From contig JAQTHZ010000001.1 in assembly GCA_029433365.1 (NCBI GenBank), positions 1,054,001-1,118,000 of the forward strand: a stretch of 64,000 bases of DNA. Direction: 5' to 3'. Position numbers and translations under genes: made by a program. The stretch is from Orbaceae bacterium ESL0721 (GTDB lineage: Bacteria; Pseudomonadota; Gammaproteobacteria; Enterobacterales; Orbaceae). Below the pieces are notes generated by a model. It worked only from the letters and a program-made list of their open reading frames with translations, was not told where the DNA came from and did no database searches. Positions 8,756 through 17,491 of this stretch are shown here, piece after piece. Position 1 is the stretch's first letter. Every line of letters starts with the position of its first letter.

Positions 8756-10330
8756 GTGCGTATTATTTATGTAGGATTAATAGGTGTGCTGTTACTGATT
8801 TTATCTGGCTGTAGCTTAAGCCACTACAGGATAAACAGGCAGCTTGAAAATGGAAACTACCTAGGCGTCATCTCCCTTTTAGCCGACGATATGGATAAAC
8901 AGTCACTCCCTTTGTCTGAAGGAGATGCAAAATATCTATTGCAAACAGTAGATCATTTAACAGAAGCAGTTGAAACAGATCTAACTAACAAAGAAGCCTC
9001 TGACTTCTATAGCAGAGTTGAAAGTTATAAACTTTTACTAACCATTCGCAAACAGTTGGCAGATAAACCTTATGGAGAGATACTGACGACATTTAACCAG
9101 CGCTATCCAGAAAAAGTTATAAATCAACATCTGGCTGCACAATATTATGATTATGCAAAAAGCCAGAGGCCAACTACCAGTGATGACTATAAAAAAGTAG
9201 CAGAGATTTATAAAGAGGGTATGGCATACGACCGAAATTATAAAGATATTGCTAAACAGTATAAAAATAGTCAAAACCAATCATATCGGGTTGCCGCCCA
9301 AGAGCTCTATGCAGCAGGGAAAGCATTCGCCTTGCAGAAAAAGTATAAAGAGGCATCAGAAAGTTTTGCAGCAGCTGACGCGGCTTATAAACCTCTAGGT
9401 CACTATAAAGATAGTGTGGCACTCTCAAAACAGTATGATAAAAAATACCGTACCATTACAGCAGAAAAGCATTATACCGCTGGGAAAAATCATGCCTTGC
9501 AAGAGAATTATAAAGATGCTGCTGAAAGCTTTACGGCAGCCGAAGATATTTATCGCCCTATAGGTCATTATAAAGATAGCGCGGAACTGGCTAAACAGTA
9601 TGATAAAAAATATCGTACCATTGCAGCAGAAAATAATTTTACACAAGCACAACTATTAGGGCAGCAGAGACGATATAAATCGACTTACCGTTCTATTGCT
9701 TACTACTACCAAGCAGCGGCTGATATCTATCAGCCATATGGTGATTATAAGGGTGCCGCCTCATTAGCAGCTAAAAATCGCGATTTAGGTCAAGTTTATG
9801 TATATATTGCAAATAGCGAATTTAGCCATATCATTGAAAATGCCCTGTCAGCAAGCTATATCAGTTTTGTAAGTTATTCAGCTGCTGATGTCGTTATTGA
9901 TATCTCTTTAGACCGCCCAGACTATAGTCATGATTATGGAACCGAACAGACAGAAAATAGATATGAGAAGATTAATGCAGGAGAAAAAGCCATTACAAAC
10001 GCAGATGGTTCAGTAACTTTTGAGACCCAATATCAGGAATACAGTTATACCCTTCATAGCCGTAAAGAGAGTAATTCTATAAAATTATACGCAACGGTTT
10101 CTGCTTCTGGCTCACTTTCAAGTAGAGGTACCGCCTCTGGATCTGCCTCTTCAGAGGCTACTCACTACTGGGTTACCGGCAATGTTCCCCCCTCATCTAA
10201 CTACAATAATTCCTATACCTCTGGAAAATTATTATCAGAGAGAGAGCTATATGAGATCGCTTATAAAGATATAGAAAGCGCGTTAAAAACCGACCTGATT
10301 AGTATTGAAAGTTCACTATCATCTTTATAG
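8756..10330 (+). CDS. Putative lipoprotein with TPR-like repeats, paralogue 2
   Basis: Family not recognised. 524 residues, GTG start with AGGAG seven bases upstream. Signal peptide with lipobox ILSGC (Cys19). It shares the whole architecture of the preceding gene: helical repeat region, then a C-terminal domain with DISLDRPDY and SRGTASGSASSEATHYW. Two successive 55-residue repeats (about 181-235 and 236-290), each with the pattern AGK-A-LQ-Y--A-ESF-AA---Y-P-GHYKDS--L-KQYDKKYRTI, replace the single copy in paralogue 1 and account for the length difference. Likely product of tandem gene duplication. Anchoring in a membrane is inferred; the function is unknown. Confidence 0.8.
   Translation: MRIIYVGLIGVLLLILSGCSLSHYRINRQLENGNYLGVISLLADDMDKQSLPLSEGDAKYLLQTVDHLTEAVETDLTNKEASDFYSRVESYKLLLTIRKQLADKPYGEILTTFNQRYPEKVINQHLAAQYYDYAKSQRPTTSDDYKKVAEIYKEGMAYDRNYKDIAKQYKNSQNQSYRVAAQELYAAGKAFALQKKYKEASESFAAADAAYKPLGHYKDSVALSKQYDKKYRTITAEKHYTAGKNHALQENYKDAAESFTAAEDIYRPIGHYKDSAELAKQYDKKYRTIAAENNFTQAQLLGQQRRYKSTYRSIAYYYQAAADIYQPYGDYKGAASLAAKNRDLGQVYVYIANSEFSHIIENALSASYISFVSYSAADVVIDISLDRPDYSHDYGTEQTENRYEKINAGEKAITNADGSVTFETQYQEYSYTLHSRKESNSIKLYATVSASGSLSSRGTASGSASSEATHYWVTGNVPPSSNYNNSYTSGKLLSERELYEIAYKDIESALKTDLISIESSLSSL
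9296..9625 (+). repeat. Two 165-bp in-frame repeats inside lipoprotein 2
   Basis: 9296-9460 and 9461-9625 encode two similar 55-residue units ending KQYDKKYRTI(T/A). The paralogue at 7187 has one such unit. Confidence 0.75.
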
Positions 10331-10345
10331 CCAGATAAACCTAAT

Positions 10346-10375
10346 AATCACGCTATTTTTAGCGTGGTTGTTTTT
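10346..10375 (+). terminator. Rho-independent terminator after lipoprotein 2
   Basis: Stem AATCACGCT (10346-10354), loop ATTTTT, AGCGTGGTT (10361-10369, one G:T pair), then TGTTTTTG. Third member of the repeated terminator family. It also lies downstream of the converging rhtA-like gene. Confidence 0.85.
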
Positions 10376-10393
10376 GTATGGTTGGTTTGGCTA

Positions 10394-11254
10394 TTACAGC
10401 TCTTCTATCTCACTTTTACGACTTATCCCTAATACCGATCCAATTGATGAAGCGATAATAAAAGCGATCGCAATCCATTGATAAAGTGTGACTGTTTCAT
10501 GTAACACAGCAAATCCTGATAGTGCAGCAAAAACAGGTGATAAACTCATTAAGGTACTAAAGGTTTGCGCAGGTAATTTAGGTAGAGCAATCATATCTAA
10601 GCCGTAAGGAATGGCTGAGGCTAAGAGTGCAACTAAAAATATAAATGGTAGTAGTTCAGGAGAGAACATTACGCTGCCTGCCTGCCATAAACCAAATGGG
10701 AAGAGTAGGCAGGAGATGATAAATGAACCTATAGCCACACTTGATGGGCCATGTATTACGCTCACTTTGCGTCCAAAAAGTATATAGAGCGCCCAGCAGC
10801 AGCCTGCCATCAGTGCAAATAGTAGTCCTACTGGATCAAGGTTAGCGTTTGCTTGATGGATTGGTAACAGCATTGATAGACCTAATACAGCCAATCCTAA
10901 CCAGATAAAGTCAGTTAACCTTCGGGATGAGAACATCGCGACCATAATTGGACCAGATAACTCAATCGCAACAGCAATACCAAGCGGCACACGTGCAATA
11001 GCGTAATAGAAGAGGAGATTCATAAACCCTAAAGCAAAACCGTATAATAAAATGTACTTCCACGCTTTACGTTTAACCGGTTTGCGCCAAGGTTTGAAAA
11101 TAATAATTAACATTAAAGATGAGAAAAGAAGACGCCATGCGGTTACGCCAGCTGGACCTAAAACGGGGAAGAGGATCTTTGCCATTGAGGCGCTCCCCTG
11201 TACGGAGATCATTGAGATAAAAATTAATAAAACTGGGAAAAACCGTTTTAGCAC
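10394..11254 (-). CDS. rhtA: EamA/DMT family exporter, RhtA-like (threonine/homoserine efflux)
   Basis: Inner-membrane drug/metabolite transporter family protein. In E. coli RhtA exports threonine and homoserine. 286 residues with about ten hydrophobic helices in two EamA halves. Strong resemblance to RhtA: GVTAWRLLFSSLML, RVPLGIAVAIELSGPIMVAMFSSRR (abbreviated), AGCCWALYILFG and the C-terminal SRKSEIEEL. It converges on lipoprotein 2. A decayed relative of its 3' end lies at 6970-7095. Substrate is inferred from family only. Confidence 0.85.
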   Translation of the reverse strand: MLKRFFPVLLIFISMISVQGSASMAKILFPVLGPAGVTAWRLLFSSLMLIIIFKPWRKPVKRKAWKYILLYGFALGFMNLLFYYAIARVPLGIAVAIELSGPIMVAMFSSRRLTDFIWLGLAVLGLSMLLPIHQANANLDPVGLLFALMAGCCWALYILFGRKVSVIHGPSSVAIGSFIISCLLFPFGLWQAGSVMFSPELLPFIFLVALLASAIPYGLDMIALPKLPAQTFSTLMSLSPVFAALSGFAVLHETVTLYQWIAIAFIIASSIGSVLGISRKSEIEEL

Positions 11255-11472
11255 AGCTCATCTCCATAAATTAGTTTGTCCGGTGAAGTTTGTTCGGTAC
11301 TGTTTGTCCCGTACAGTTTGTCCAGTAAATGGTGTCGCGCATTATATACCTCTTATTTGGCAAAATGTAGCGATATCCTTAGCGTTAGCTAATAATCTTT
11401 TTATTAAAAAAATAGTTGAAAATGGTTAAAAAATGGTTAAAAAGCAGTTTATAAATTACCGTCAATTATGGG

Positions 11473-11490
11473 TGTAACGCTATTTTTACA
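11473..11490 (+). promoter_or_regulatory. TyrR-type box (one mismatch)
   Basis: TGTAAC-GCTATT-TTTACA matches the TyrR strong-box consensus TGTAAA-N6-TTTACA at 11 of 12 defined bases. It is centred about 100 bases before the ABC transporter gene at 11582. The assignment is by consensus match only. Confidence 0.5.
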
Positions 11491-11552
11491 ATACAATTTT
11501 AACTAGTAAACCATTGCAATTTAATTTATAGTAAGTAGTTATTCACTTAATA

Positions 11553-11570
11553 TGTAACGAAAACATTACA
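11553..11570 (+). promoter_or_regulatory. Second, weaker TyrR-like box
   Basis: TGTAAC-GAAAAC-ATTACA has two mismatches to the TyrR consensus. It is centred 80 bp from the stronger box and ends 11 bases before the start codon at 11582. A strong/weak box pair is typical of TyrR targets. Confidence 0.4.
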
Positions 11571-11581
11571 GGAATATCACT

Positions 11582-12589
11582 ATGTGCATCTTAAAATCGA
11601 CCGCCTTAAAGTGGTCAACACATTCCATAATCAATTTAGTTATCCTATCTGTTTTATCCTTTTTATCCTTATCTACCTTTGCTGATCAAAATGGTCAAAA
11701 ATATGTTGCAATTACTGCTATCGTTGAACATCCGTCACTCGATAATATTCGTCGTGGGGTGGAAGATGAGTTAAAAGCGAATGGATTTATTGATGGCGAA
11801 AATTTAAAGTTACAGTATCAAAGTGCGCAAGGTAGTAGCGCTAATGCCGCGCAAATTGCAAAGCAGTTTGTGGCAAGTAAGCCCGATCTTATTGTCGGTA
11901 TTGCCACACCAAGTTCTCAAGCATTGGCTGCAACAACTAGAACCATTCCACTTGTTTTTACTGGGGTAACCGACCCCGTCGCTGCAAAATTGACTAAAAG
12001 TTGGGAGGCATCAAAAACCAATATTACGGGTGTCTCTGATGCGCTATCTTTAGAGAAGCAGATCGATCTTATTTTATTGATCAAACCTGATACCAAAACT
12101 ATCGGTTATGTCTATAGCCCAAGTGAGATCAACTCAACCATTATTCTCAAACAGTTACAGAGTGAACTCGCAAAAAGGGATATGAAAATTATTGCAGCCC
12201 CAGCTCAGCGAACGTCGGATATTCCAACTGCGGCAAAAAGTCTAAAAGGTAAAGTCGATCTTATCTATACAACGACTGATAACAATGTTATCTCCGCTTA
12301 TGAGTCATTAGTTAAAGTTGCAAACGAGAGTAAAATTCCACTTATTGCCTCCGATCCTGACTCTGTGTCACGCGGTGCGATTGCGGCATTAGGGATGAGT
12401 TATTATGATCTCGGTCGCCAAGCGGGCACGATTGCAATCCGCATCTTAAATGGTGAAAAGCCGGGCGATATTCCACCACAAATAGGCAATATTACCCGTT
12501 TAATGATCAATACTAAAGCTGCCAAAAGGCAAGGAATCACGCTATCAGATGCAGCATTAAAAGCAGCAACAGATGTTATTGAAAAATAA
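11582..12589 (+). CDS. ABC transporter substrate-binding protein, TrpX-like
   Basis: Periplasmic binding protein of the ABC_sub_bind (TrpX) family. 335 residues with a signal peptide ending near FLSLSTFA-DQ. Mature-domain motifs include AITAIVEHPSLDNIRRG near the N-terminus, KPDLIVGIATPSSQA and the family signature PLVFTGVTDPVAAKL. The start ATG has AGGAAT seven bases upstream. Genes for a permease and an ATPase follow on the same strand, so the three form one importer. In Streptococcus the family transports tryptophan; here aromatic amino acid uptake is inferred from family and from TyrR-like boxes upstream. The last codons (TTGAAAAATAAAAG) are repeated just after the stop. Confidence 0.85.
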   Translation: MCILKSTALKWSTHSIINLVILSVLSFLSLSTFADQNGQKYVAITAIVEHPSLDNIRRGVEDELKANGFIDGENLKLQYQSAQGSSANAAQIAKQFVASKPDLIVGIATPSSQALAATTRTIPLVFTGVTDPVAAKLTKSWEASKTNITGVSDALSLEKQIDLILLIKPDTKTIGYVYSPSEINSTIILKQLQSELAKRDMKIIAAPAQRTSDIPTAAKSLKGKVDLIYTTTDNNVISAYESLVKVANESKIPLIASDPDSVSRGAIAALGMSYYDLGRQAGTIAIRILNGEKPGDIPPQIGNITRLMINTKAAKRQGITLSDAALKAATDVIEK

Positions 12590-12636
12590 AAGTTGAAAAA
12601 TAAAAATTGAGAAATAAAGTTTCAAAATATAAAAAA
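12580..12636. repeat. 13-14 bp tandem array spanning the stop codon
   Basis: TTGAAAAATAAAAG (which includes the last codons and stop of the upstream gene), TTGAAAAATAAAAA, TTGAGAAATAAAG and a decayed fourth unit follow directly one after another. Confidence 0.7.
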
Positions 12637-12722
12637 TGGTATCTTTTAGGAATACTTGTAAAAAAAAGAAGATATTTTAAAAAAATGTTTTATAACAGAC
12701 ACTATCTATATGGATTATTGGC

Positions 12723-13673
12723 ATGTCATTTGAATTTTTTCTAGGATCACTTGAAATTGGTCTTATCTATGCACTGGTTAGTTTAGGTGTATTTATCTCA
12801 TTTCGATTATTAGATTTTCCTGATTTAACTGCTGATGGGAGTTTCCCTCTTGGCGGTGCTATTTGTGGACTCTGTATCTATATCGGCATTAATCCGTGGC
12901 TCGCAACACTCTATGGCACCTTAGGTGGCTGCGTTGCTGGGATGATTACCGGTTGGCTCTATGTGAGGCTCAATATTTTACAACTCCTATCGAGTATTAT
13001 TGTGATGATAGGGCTCTACTCAGTCAATTTGCGTATTTTAGGCGCTGCTCCCTATATTATGGGGGAGACACCTAATTTAGCCGGTTCGCCAAATCTCCCT
13101 CTATTAAATCTAGACACTATTTTTACCCCATTTCTAAATAGTGATCTATCCAATCAATATATTGTACAACCGTTAATCATCACACTTTTTGTAATCCTCT
13201 TTTGGCTTGTTTTAAATAGCTTCCTCAAATCTTATAAAGGGTTAGCTTTAAGAGCTACCGGAACCAATTCACGTATGGCAAAAGCACAAGGGATCTCAAC
13301 CGGTTCAATTACCATCTTAGGTATGGCGATATCAAACGGGTTAATTGCTTTAGGGGGCTGCCTGTTTGTTCAGACGCAAGGGGGCGCTGATATTACTATT
13401 GGCGTTGGGACAATCGTCATTGGCTTAGCCTCAATTATTATTGGTGAAAGTATCTTTCCTGCTAAAAAGATGTGGTTAATTACCCTTTCAGTTATTTTAG
13501 GATCGATACTCTACCGGCTATTTATTGCTGTAGCATTAGGCAATGAATATTTACAACTTATTGGTATTGGTACTGAAGATCTTAACTTAATAACAGCAAT
13601 CTTAGTTGTCTTAGCTTTAGTGATACCTAAACAGATAAAAAAGTGGCGTCAAAAAAGGGGAAATAGAGCATGA
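12723..13673 (+). CDS. ABC transporter permease, TrpY-like
   Basis: Inner-membrane permease of the branched-chain amino acid/TrpY class (BPD_transp_2). 316 residues with about eight to nine hydrophobic helices. The N-terminus, FFLGSLEIGLIYALVSLGVFISF (hydrophobic throughout), leads into the conserved FPDLTADGSFPLG segment; the EAA-like loop ALRATGTNSRMAKAQGIS is near residue 176. It lies 133 bp after the binding protein and overlaps the ATPase gene by four bases (ATGA), indicating translational coupling. Confidence 0.88.
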   Translation: MSFEFFLGSLEIGLIYALVSLGVFISFRLLDFPDLTADGSFPLGGAICGLCIYIGINPWLATLYGTLGGCVAGMITGWLYVRLNILQLLSSIIVMIGLYSVNLRILGAAPYIMGETPNLAGSPNLPLLNLDTIFTPFLNSDLSNQYIVQPLIITLFVILFWLVLNSFLKSYKGLALRATGTNSRMAKAQGISTGSITILGMAISNGLIALGGCLFVQTQGGADITIGVGTIVIGLASIIIGESIFPAKKMWLITLSVILGSILYRLFIAVALGNEYLQLIGIGTEDLNLITAILVVLALVIPKQIKKWRQKRGNRA

Positions 13674-14464
13674 TTAAAGTGGAAAATTTGGAATTAACCT
13701 TTAATCAAGGGACACCAATCGCTAATCATGTATTGCGTGGTCTCAATTTAACCATCAAAGAGGGTGAATTTGTTACAGTTATCGGTAGTAATGGGGCGGG
13801 TAAAAGTTCACTTCTTAATGTCATTAGTGGCGATCTTATTGCTGATTCAGGTTATGTCATAATCAATAATAGAGATGTGACTCATCTCCCCGCTTGGCGA
13901 CGAGCAGGAATGGTTGCTCGCGTCTTCCAAGATCCGATGGTTGGAACCTGTGGAAATCTAACCATCGAAGAGAACTTAGCATTAGCCTATAATCGTGGTA
14001 AAAAGTTTAATCTCCGCTCAGCATTAAATCATAAACGTCGCCTATTTTTTAAAGATAAGTTAGCAACGCTTAATTTGAGATTAGAGAAAAGATTGACCGA
14101 TATGATGGGGCTTTTATCGGGCGGTCAACGGCAAGCAGTGAGTCTATTGATGTCAACCTTACAGCCATCAAAAATACTTTTATTAGATGAACATACCGCT
14201 GCACTTGATCCTAAAACAGCGCAATTTGTCTTAAATTTAACGAATCAGATTGTATCTAAAAATCAGTTAACGACCATGATGGTTACTCACTCTATGAAAC
14301 AGGCATTAGAGTATGGGACACGCACTATTATGTTACATCAAGGAAGAGTGATATTTGATGTGTCAGGTGAGGAGCGTAAAAAATTGACTGTGACTGATCT
14401 GCTTAATCAGTTTGAAAAAGCTAGGAAAGAGCCAATTACTGATGACGTTCTACTATTAGAGTAA
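13670..14464 (+). CDS. ABC transporter ATP-binding protein, TrpZ-like
   Basis: Cytosolic ATPase energising the importer encoded by the two genes upstream. 264 residues. Walker A GSNGAGKSS near residue 39; Q-loop region ARVFQDPMVGT; ABC signature LLSGGQRQA; Walker B ILLLDEHTAALDP; H-loop MVTHSM. The His after the Walker B Glu is a feature shared with TrpZ-type subunits. The start overlaps the permease stop. The gene ends at a 230 bp spacer whose hairpin (14645-14673) can terminate transcription from either side. Confidence 0.9.
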   Translation: MIKVENLELTFNQGTPIANHVLRGLNLTIKEGEFVTVIGSNGAGKSSLLNVISGDLIADSGYVIINNRDVTHLPAWRRAGMVARVFQDPMVGTCGNLTIEENLALAYNRGKKFNLRSALNHKRRLFFKDKLATLNLRLEKRLTDMMGLLSGGQRQAVSLLMSTLQPSKILLLDEHTAALDPKTAQFVLNLTNQIVSKNQLTTMMVTHSMKQALEYGTRTIMLHQGRVIFDVSGEERKKLTVTDLLNQFEKARKEPITDDVLLLE

Positions 14465-14644
14465 TGTATTAGATTATTGTTATATAAATATGATTAAAAC
14501 ATTATATGTAAAAAAATTATAAGTGATTAAAATTCATGACTATTTGTTGCATAATGATAGAGACTACGGCAAATTAAATAGGCGATTTTCATCACTGTTT
14601 TAATATTTATTTTAAATAATATTCATTTTAAAATAGTTATATAA

Positions 14645-14673
14645 TAAAAAAACCCAGCTTAGCTGGGTTTTTC
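14645..14673. terminator. Bidirectional terminator between ABC operon and grcA
   Basis: AACCCAGC (14651-14658), loop TTA, GCTGGGTT (14662-14669), with an A-tract before and T-tract after, so it can end transcripts from both strands. It is placed 25 bases after the grcA stop. Confidence 0.85.
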
Positions 14674-14697
14674 TAACTTTAAATCTATTTAAAAAAA

Positions 14698-15081
14698 TTA
14701 GATTTTAGTTGTAAAAGTACGTGTAATAACATCACGTTGTTGTTCTGGAGTTAATGAGTTAAAACGAACAGCATAACCAGAAACACGGATTGTTAATTGT
14801 GGATATTTTTCAGGGTGATTAACTGCATCTTCTAATGTTTCACGACGTAAAACGTTCACATTTAAATGTTGACCACCTTCAACTTTAACAGTTGGCGCTA
14901 CATCTAATGGTACTTCACGATATTCGATCTGACCTAATTCAGCAGCTGGAACAACTTGGTCTTCTTTGTAAACAGATTTAGCTGCTACACAACGTGCTTC
15001 GTTAGTTGCATTATCTAATAACCAAAATGAGTTAAGTAATGCGCTATTGTTAGCTTTAGTAATTTGGATACCTTTAATCAT
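14698..15081 (-). CDS. grcA: Autonomous glycyl radical cofactor GrcA
   Basis: Small spare-part protein that restores activity of oxygen-damaged pyruvate formate-lyase. The 127-residue form, starting MIKGIQITK, matches the E. coli length exactly. A longer in-frame start 84 bases upstream would overlap the promoter and was rejected. The C-terminal glycyl radical domain is intact, with RVSGYAVRF and the radical glycine at residue 102, followed by [10 protein letters not shown] Shine-Dalgarno with GGAGG lies upstream of the chosen ATG. A consensus FNR site at -41.5 of a matching -10 element suggests anaerobic induction. Confidence 0.96.
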   Translation of the reverse strand: MIKGIQITKANNSALLNSFWLLDNATNEARCVAAKSVYKEDQVVPAAELGQIEYREVPLDVAPTVKVEGGQHLNVNVLRRETLEDAVNHPEKYPQLTIRVSGYAVRFNSLTPEQQRDVITRTFTTKI

Positions 15082-15406
15082 TTGAAAATCCTCCAAGGAC
15101 TTAATAATATTGTAAACATGATAATTATCACTAATATAGCATCTCATAAATTTGATAAAAATCAAAATAAACTATCGTTGCAATAGTCTTAGGCTTTCAA
15201 TTTGATAGTTTCTAATTATCATAAGCTACTTCCGTCAGTTAAAGATAGATCCAATCGACCTACAATACTTATCTAAAATATAAAGAGATAATTAAATAGG
15301 TGGTGAATCAAGTAGAATTATCCCTTTATCTATATTCATCTATGCTTACCTATATTTTAATCTTTAATCTCGATATAATGGCACTTTTGTTACCAAGGTG
15401 ATTGAT
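15082..15406. other. grcA-waaG divergent spacer
   Basis: 325 bp without a gene. It contains the grcA Shine-Dalgarno, FNR-type promoter and, on the other side, the waaG leader. Nothing else was recognised. Confidence 0.55.
15152..15165 (-). promoter_or_regulatory. FNR box of the grcA promoter
   Basis: TTGAT-AAAA-ATCAA on the plus strand is a perfect match to the FNR consensus. On the minus strand the -10 hexamer GATAAT (15129-15124) puts a start site near 15117, which places the box centre (15158.5) at -41.5, the classic class II activator position. Confidence 0.75.
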
Positions 15407-16561
15407 ATGCAGCTGGCGTTTTGCATCTATAACTATTTCCCATTTGGCGGTTTGCAGCGTGATTTTTTGCAAATTGCCAAAGCGTGCCAAGCAGCAGGCG
15501 CTAAAATACGTCTCTATGTGATCTCTTGGCAAGGTGAACAGCCAGACGGTATGGATATAGTTTTTGTACCGCGCAAAGGTTTTACAAATCATAGCCGTAA
15601 CGAAAATTATGCTAAATGGGTTAAGGCTCACCTTGATAAAAATCCCGTCGATATTGTGGTTGGTTTTAATAAAATGCCGGGGCTCGATATCTATTTTGCG
15701 GGCGATACCTGTTTTGCCGCTAAAGCTGCAAAGAGAGGCTTTTTTTATCGCCATACCAAGCGTTGTAAGCACTATTTAGATTTTGAAGCGGCGGTTTTCA
15801 AGCAGAAAACGGGTAAAAACAACACACCATATCCAACCAAAGAGACCGAGATTATTGTCCTAACCAAACAGCAGATTGGAGATTTTCAGCACTTTTATCA
15901 GACCAATAGTAACCGCTTCCATCTTCTCCCGCCTGGTATAGCCGCTGATCGTAAATATGATCAAAATTCAGCACGTAGACGCCAGCAGTTTAGAGATGCT
16001 AATCAGATTAAAGCGGATGATTTTGTCATTGTGCAGATTGGTTCAGATTTTAGACGTAAAGGGGTGGATAGGTCGCTATATGCCATTGCATCACTGCCAG
16101 AATCACTACGACAAAAGGTGATCTATCTGGTGATTGGGCAAGACAATCCTGCTGATTATCAAAAAATTGCTAAAACAGAGCATATTGATGATCGGGTACG
16201 TTTCTATTCAGGGCGTAATGATATTCCTGACTTCCTTTTTGCTGCTGATTTGCTGTTACACCCCGCGCGACAAGAGGCAGCTGGCATGGTTTTAGTTGAA
16301 GCGTTAGCTGCTGGTGTACCAGTTGTGGTAACGGGTAACTCTGGTTATGCTTTTCATGTCCAAGAGGCAGATGCTGGTATTATCCTATCTGAACCCTATA
16401 AGCAGAGTGAGTTAAATAGTGCGCTTCAGCAGGCAATAAGTGATCAAAACCAGTTGCTCACATGGCATAAAAATGCAATTGCTTATGGTGAAGAGCATGA
16501 TCTCTATCATTTAGCTGATAGTGCAACGGCAACGATTTTGAAGTGTGGCAATCATGAATGA
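15407..16561 (+). CDS. waaG: LPS core heptose I alpha-1,3-glucosyltransferase WaaG
   Basis: GT4-family glycosyltransferase that adds the first glucose of the LPS outer core to heptose II (E. coli WaaG role) at the inner face of the inner membrane. 384 residues. Diagnostic motifs: FCIYNYFPFGGLQRDF at the N-terminus, VVGFNKMPGLDIYFAGDTC, LLPPGI, GSDFRRKGVDRS and the C-terminal EAAGMVLVEALAAGVPVV with the EX7E sugar-nucleotide site. GTG 15398 is in frame, but AAGG at 15395-15398 fits ATG 15407 and homologues start there. The 3' end overlaps waaP. Confidence 0.93.
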   Translation: MQLAFCIYNYFPFGGLQRDFLQIAKACQAAGAKIRLYVISWQGEQPDGMDIVFVPRKGFTNHSRNENYAKWVKAHLDKNPVDIVVGFNKMPGLDIYFAGDTCFAAKAAKRGFFYRHTKRCKHYLDFEAAVFKQKTGKNNTPYPTKETEIIVLTKQQIGDFQHFYQTNSNRFHLLPPGIAADRKYDQNSARRRQQFRDANQIKADDFVIVQIGSDFRRKGVDRSLYAIASLPESLRQKVIYLVIGQDNPADYQKIAKTEHIDDRVRFYSGRNDIPDFLFAADLLLHPARQEAAGMVLVEALAAGVPVVVTGNSGYAFHVQEADAGIILSEPYKQSELNSALQQAISDQNQLLTWHKNAIAYGEEHDLYHLADSATATILKCGNHE

Positions 16562-17354
16562 AATTGAACTTAAAACACCTTTTGATACATTATGGCGCAA
16601 TCAAGATCCATTTTATAATGTAGAGCAGTTGAAAGGGGAAGTTTTTCGTGCAGTTAAACAGCGAAAAACTTTAAATTTTCAGCTAAATGGAAACTCCTAT
16701 TTTATCAAGATTCATCGTGGAATTACGGTAAAGGAGATTCTTAAAAATCTACTAGCGCTGCGTAAACCGGTATTGGATGCTAAACAGGAGTGGGTTGCCA
16801 TTCATCGCCTGCAGCAAGCAGGTGTGCCGTCTATGAATGGGCGCGCTTTTGGGCGTAAAGGGTTTAATCCACTTACTCGCCACTCTTTTATTATTACCGA
16901 AGATCTTAACTCAACTATTAGTTTAGAAGATTTTACAAAAGAGTGGTTTCAGTTCCCGCCACTACCAACACTTAAACGCGCATTAATCATCTATCTAGCT
17001 AATATGGTCGCAAGAATGCATCAAGCAGGTGTTAACCACCGTGACTGTTATCTCTGCCATTTTTTACTGGATATTCCACTATTTGAGAAGGGAGAGATAA
17101 AACTCTCTGTTATTGATCTGCATCGAGCACAAACAAGGGCAAGAGTACCAAAACGGTGGCGTGATAAAGATCTGATAGGACTCTACTTTTCATCAAGGGA
17201 TATTGGCCTTACTCGGCGGGATATCTATCGATTTTTAAAAGTCTATTTTAATCAACCTTTAAAGACTATTTTAAACGATGAGCGCGCGCTTATTACGCAA
17301 GCAGAGCGTAAAGCGGAACGTATTCGTCGACGGACAGAAAAATACCAGTTATAA
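16554..17354 (+). CDS. waaP: LPS core heptose(I) kinase WaaP
   Basis: Kinase of the protein-kinase-like fold that phosphorylates heptose I of the LPS inner core, important for outer-membrane stability. 266 residues, E. coli 265. Visible: KIHRGITVKEILKNLL, the EW-AIHRL helix, NPLTRHSFIITEDL, the catalytic loop NHRDCYLCHFLL with the HRD aspartate, and SVIDLHRAQ plus KRWRDKDLIGLYFSS. The ATG at 16554 overlaps waaG by eight bases, while GTG 16545 is a possible longer start. Co-transcription and coupling with waaG are clear; the rest of the usual waa locus is not here. Confidence 0.94.
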   Translation: MNEIELKTPFDTLWRNQDPFYNVEQLKGEVFRAVKQRKTLNFQLNGNSYFIKIHRGITVKEILKNLLALRKPVLDAKQEWVAIHRLQQAGVPSMNGRAFGRKGFNPLTRHSFIITEDLNSTISLEDFTKEWFQFPPLPTLKRALIIYLANMVARMHQAGVNHRDCYLCHFLLDIPLFEKGEIKLSVIDLHRAQTRARVPKRWRDKDLIGLYFSSRDIGLTRRDIYRFLKVYFNQPLKTILNDERALITQAERKAERIRRRTEKYQL

Positions 17355-17491
17355 CAATTAATTTTATCCCTATTAATTCCATCTCTATTATTATCTCCTA
17401 TTAATAGAAACCCTATTAATAGGCATTATCATGGTTTTTTAAATACTATTTTTTTAAAGACAATTTTTTATACTTTTTTAAATAATAGTAG

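Noticed and set aside
7187-10330. Lipoprotein pair as transferred or phage-derived genes
   Set aside because: No integrase, tRNA junction, insertion sequence or sharp composition change was seen; local duplication explains the locus.
11052-11429. 125-codon open frame on the plus strand upstream of the ABC transporter
   Set aside because: It overlaps the conserved rhtA-like gene antisense for most of its length, has no recognisable domain and no ribosome binding site; the part beyond rhtA is short and low in complexity.
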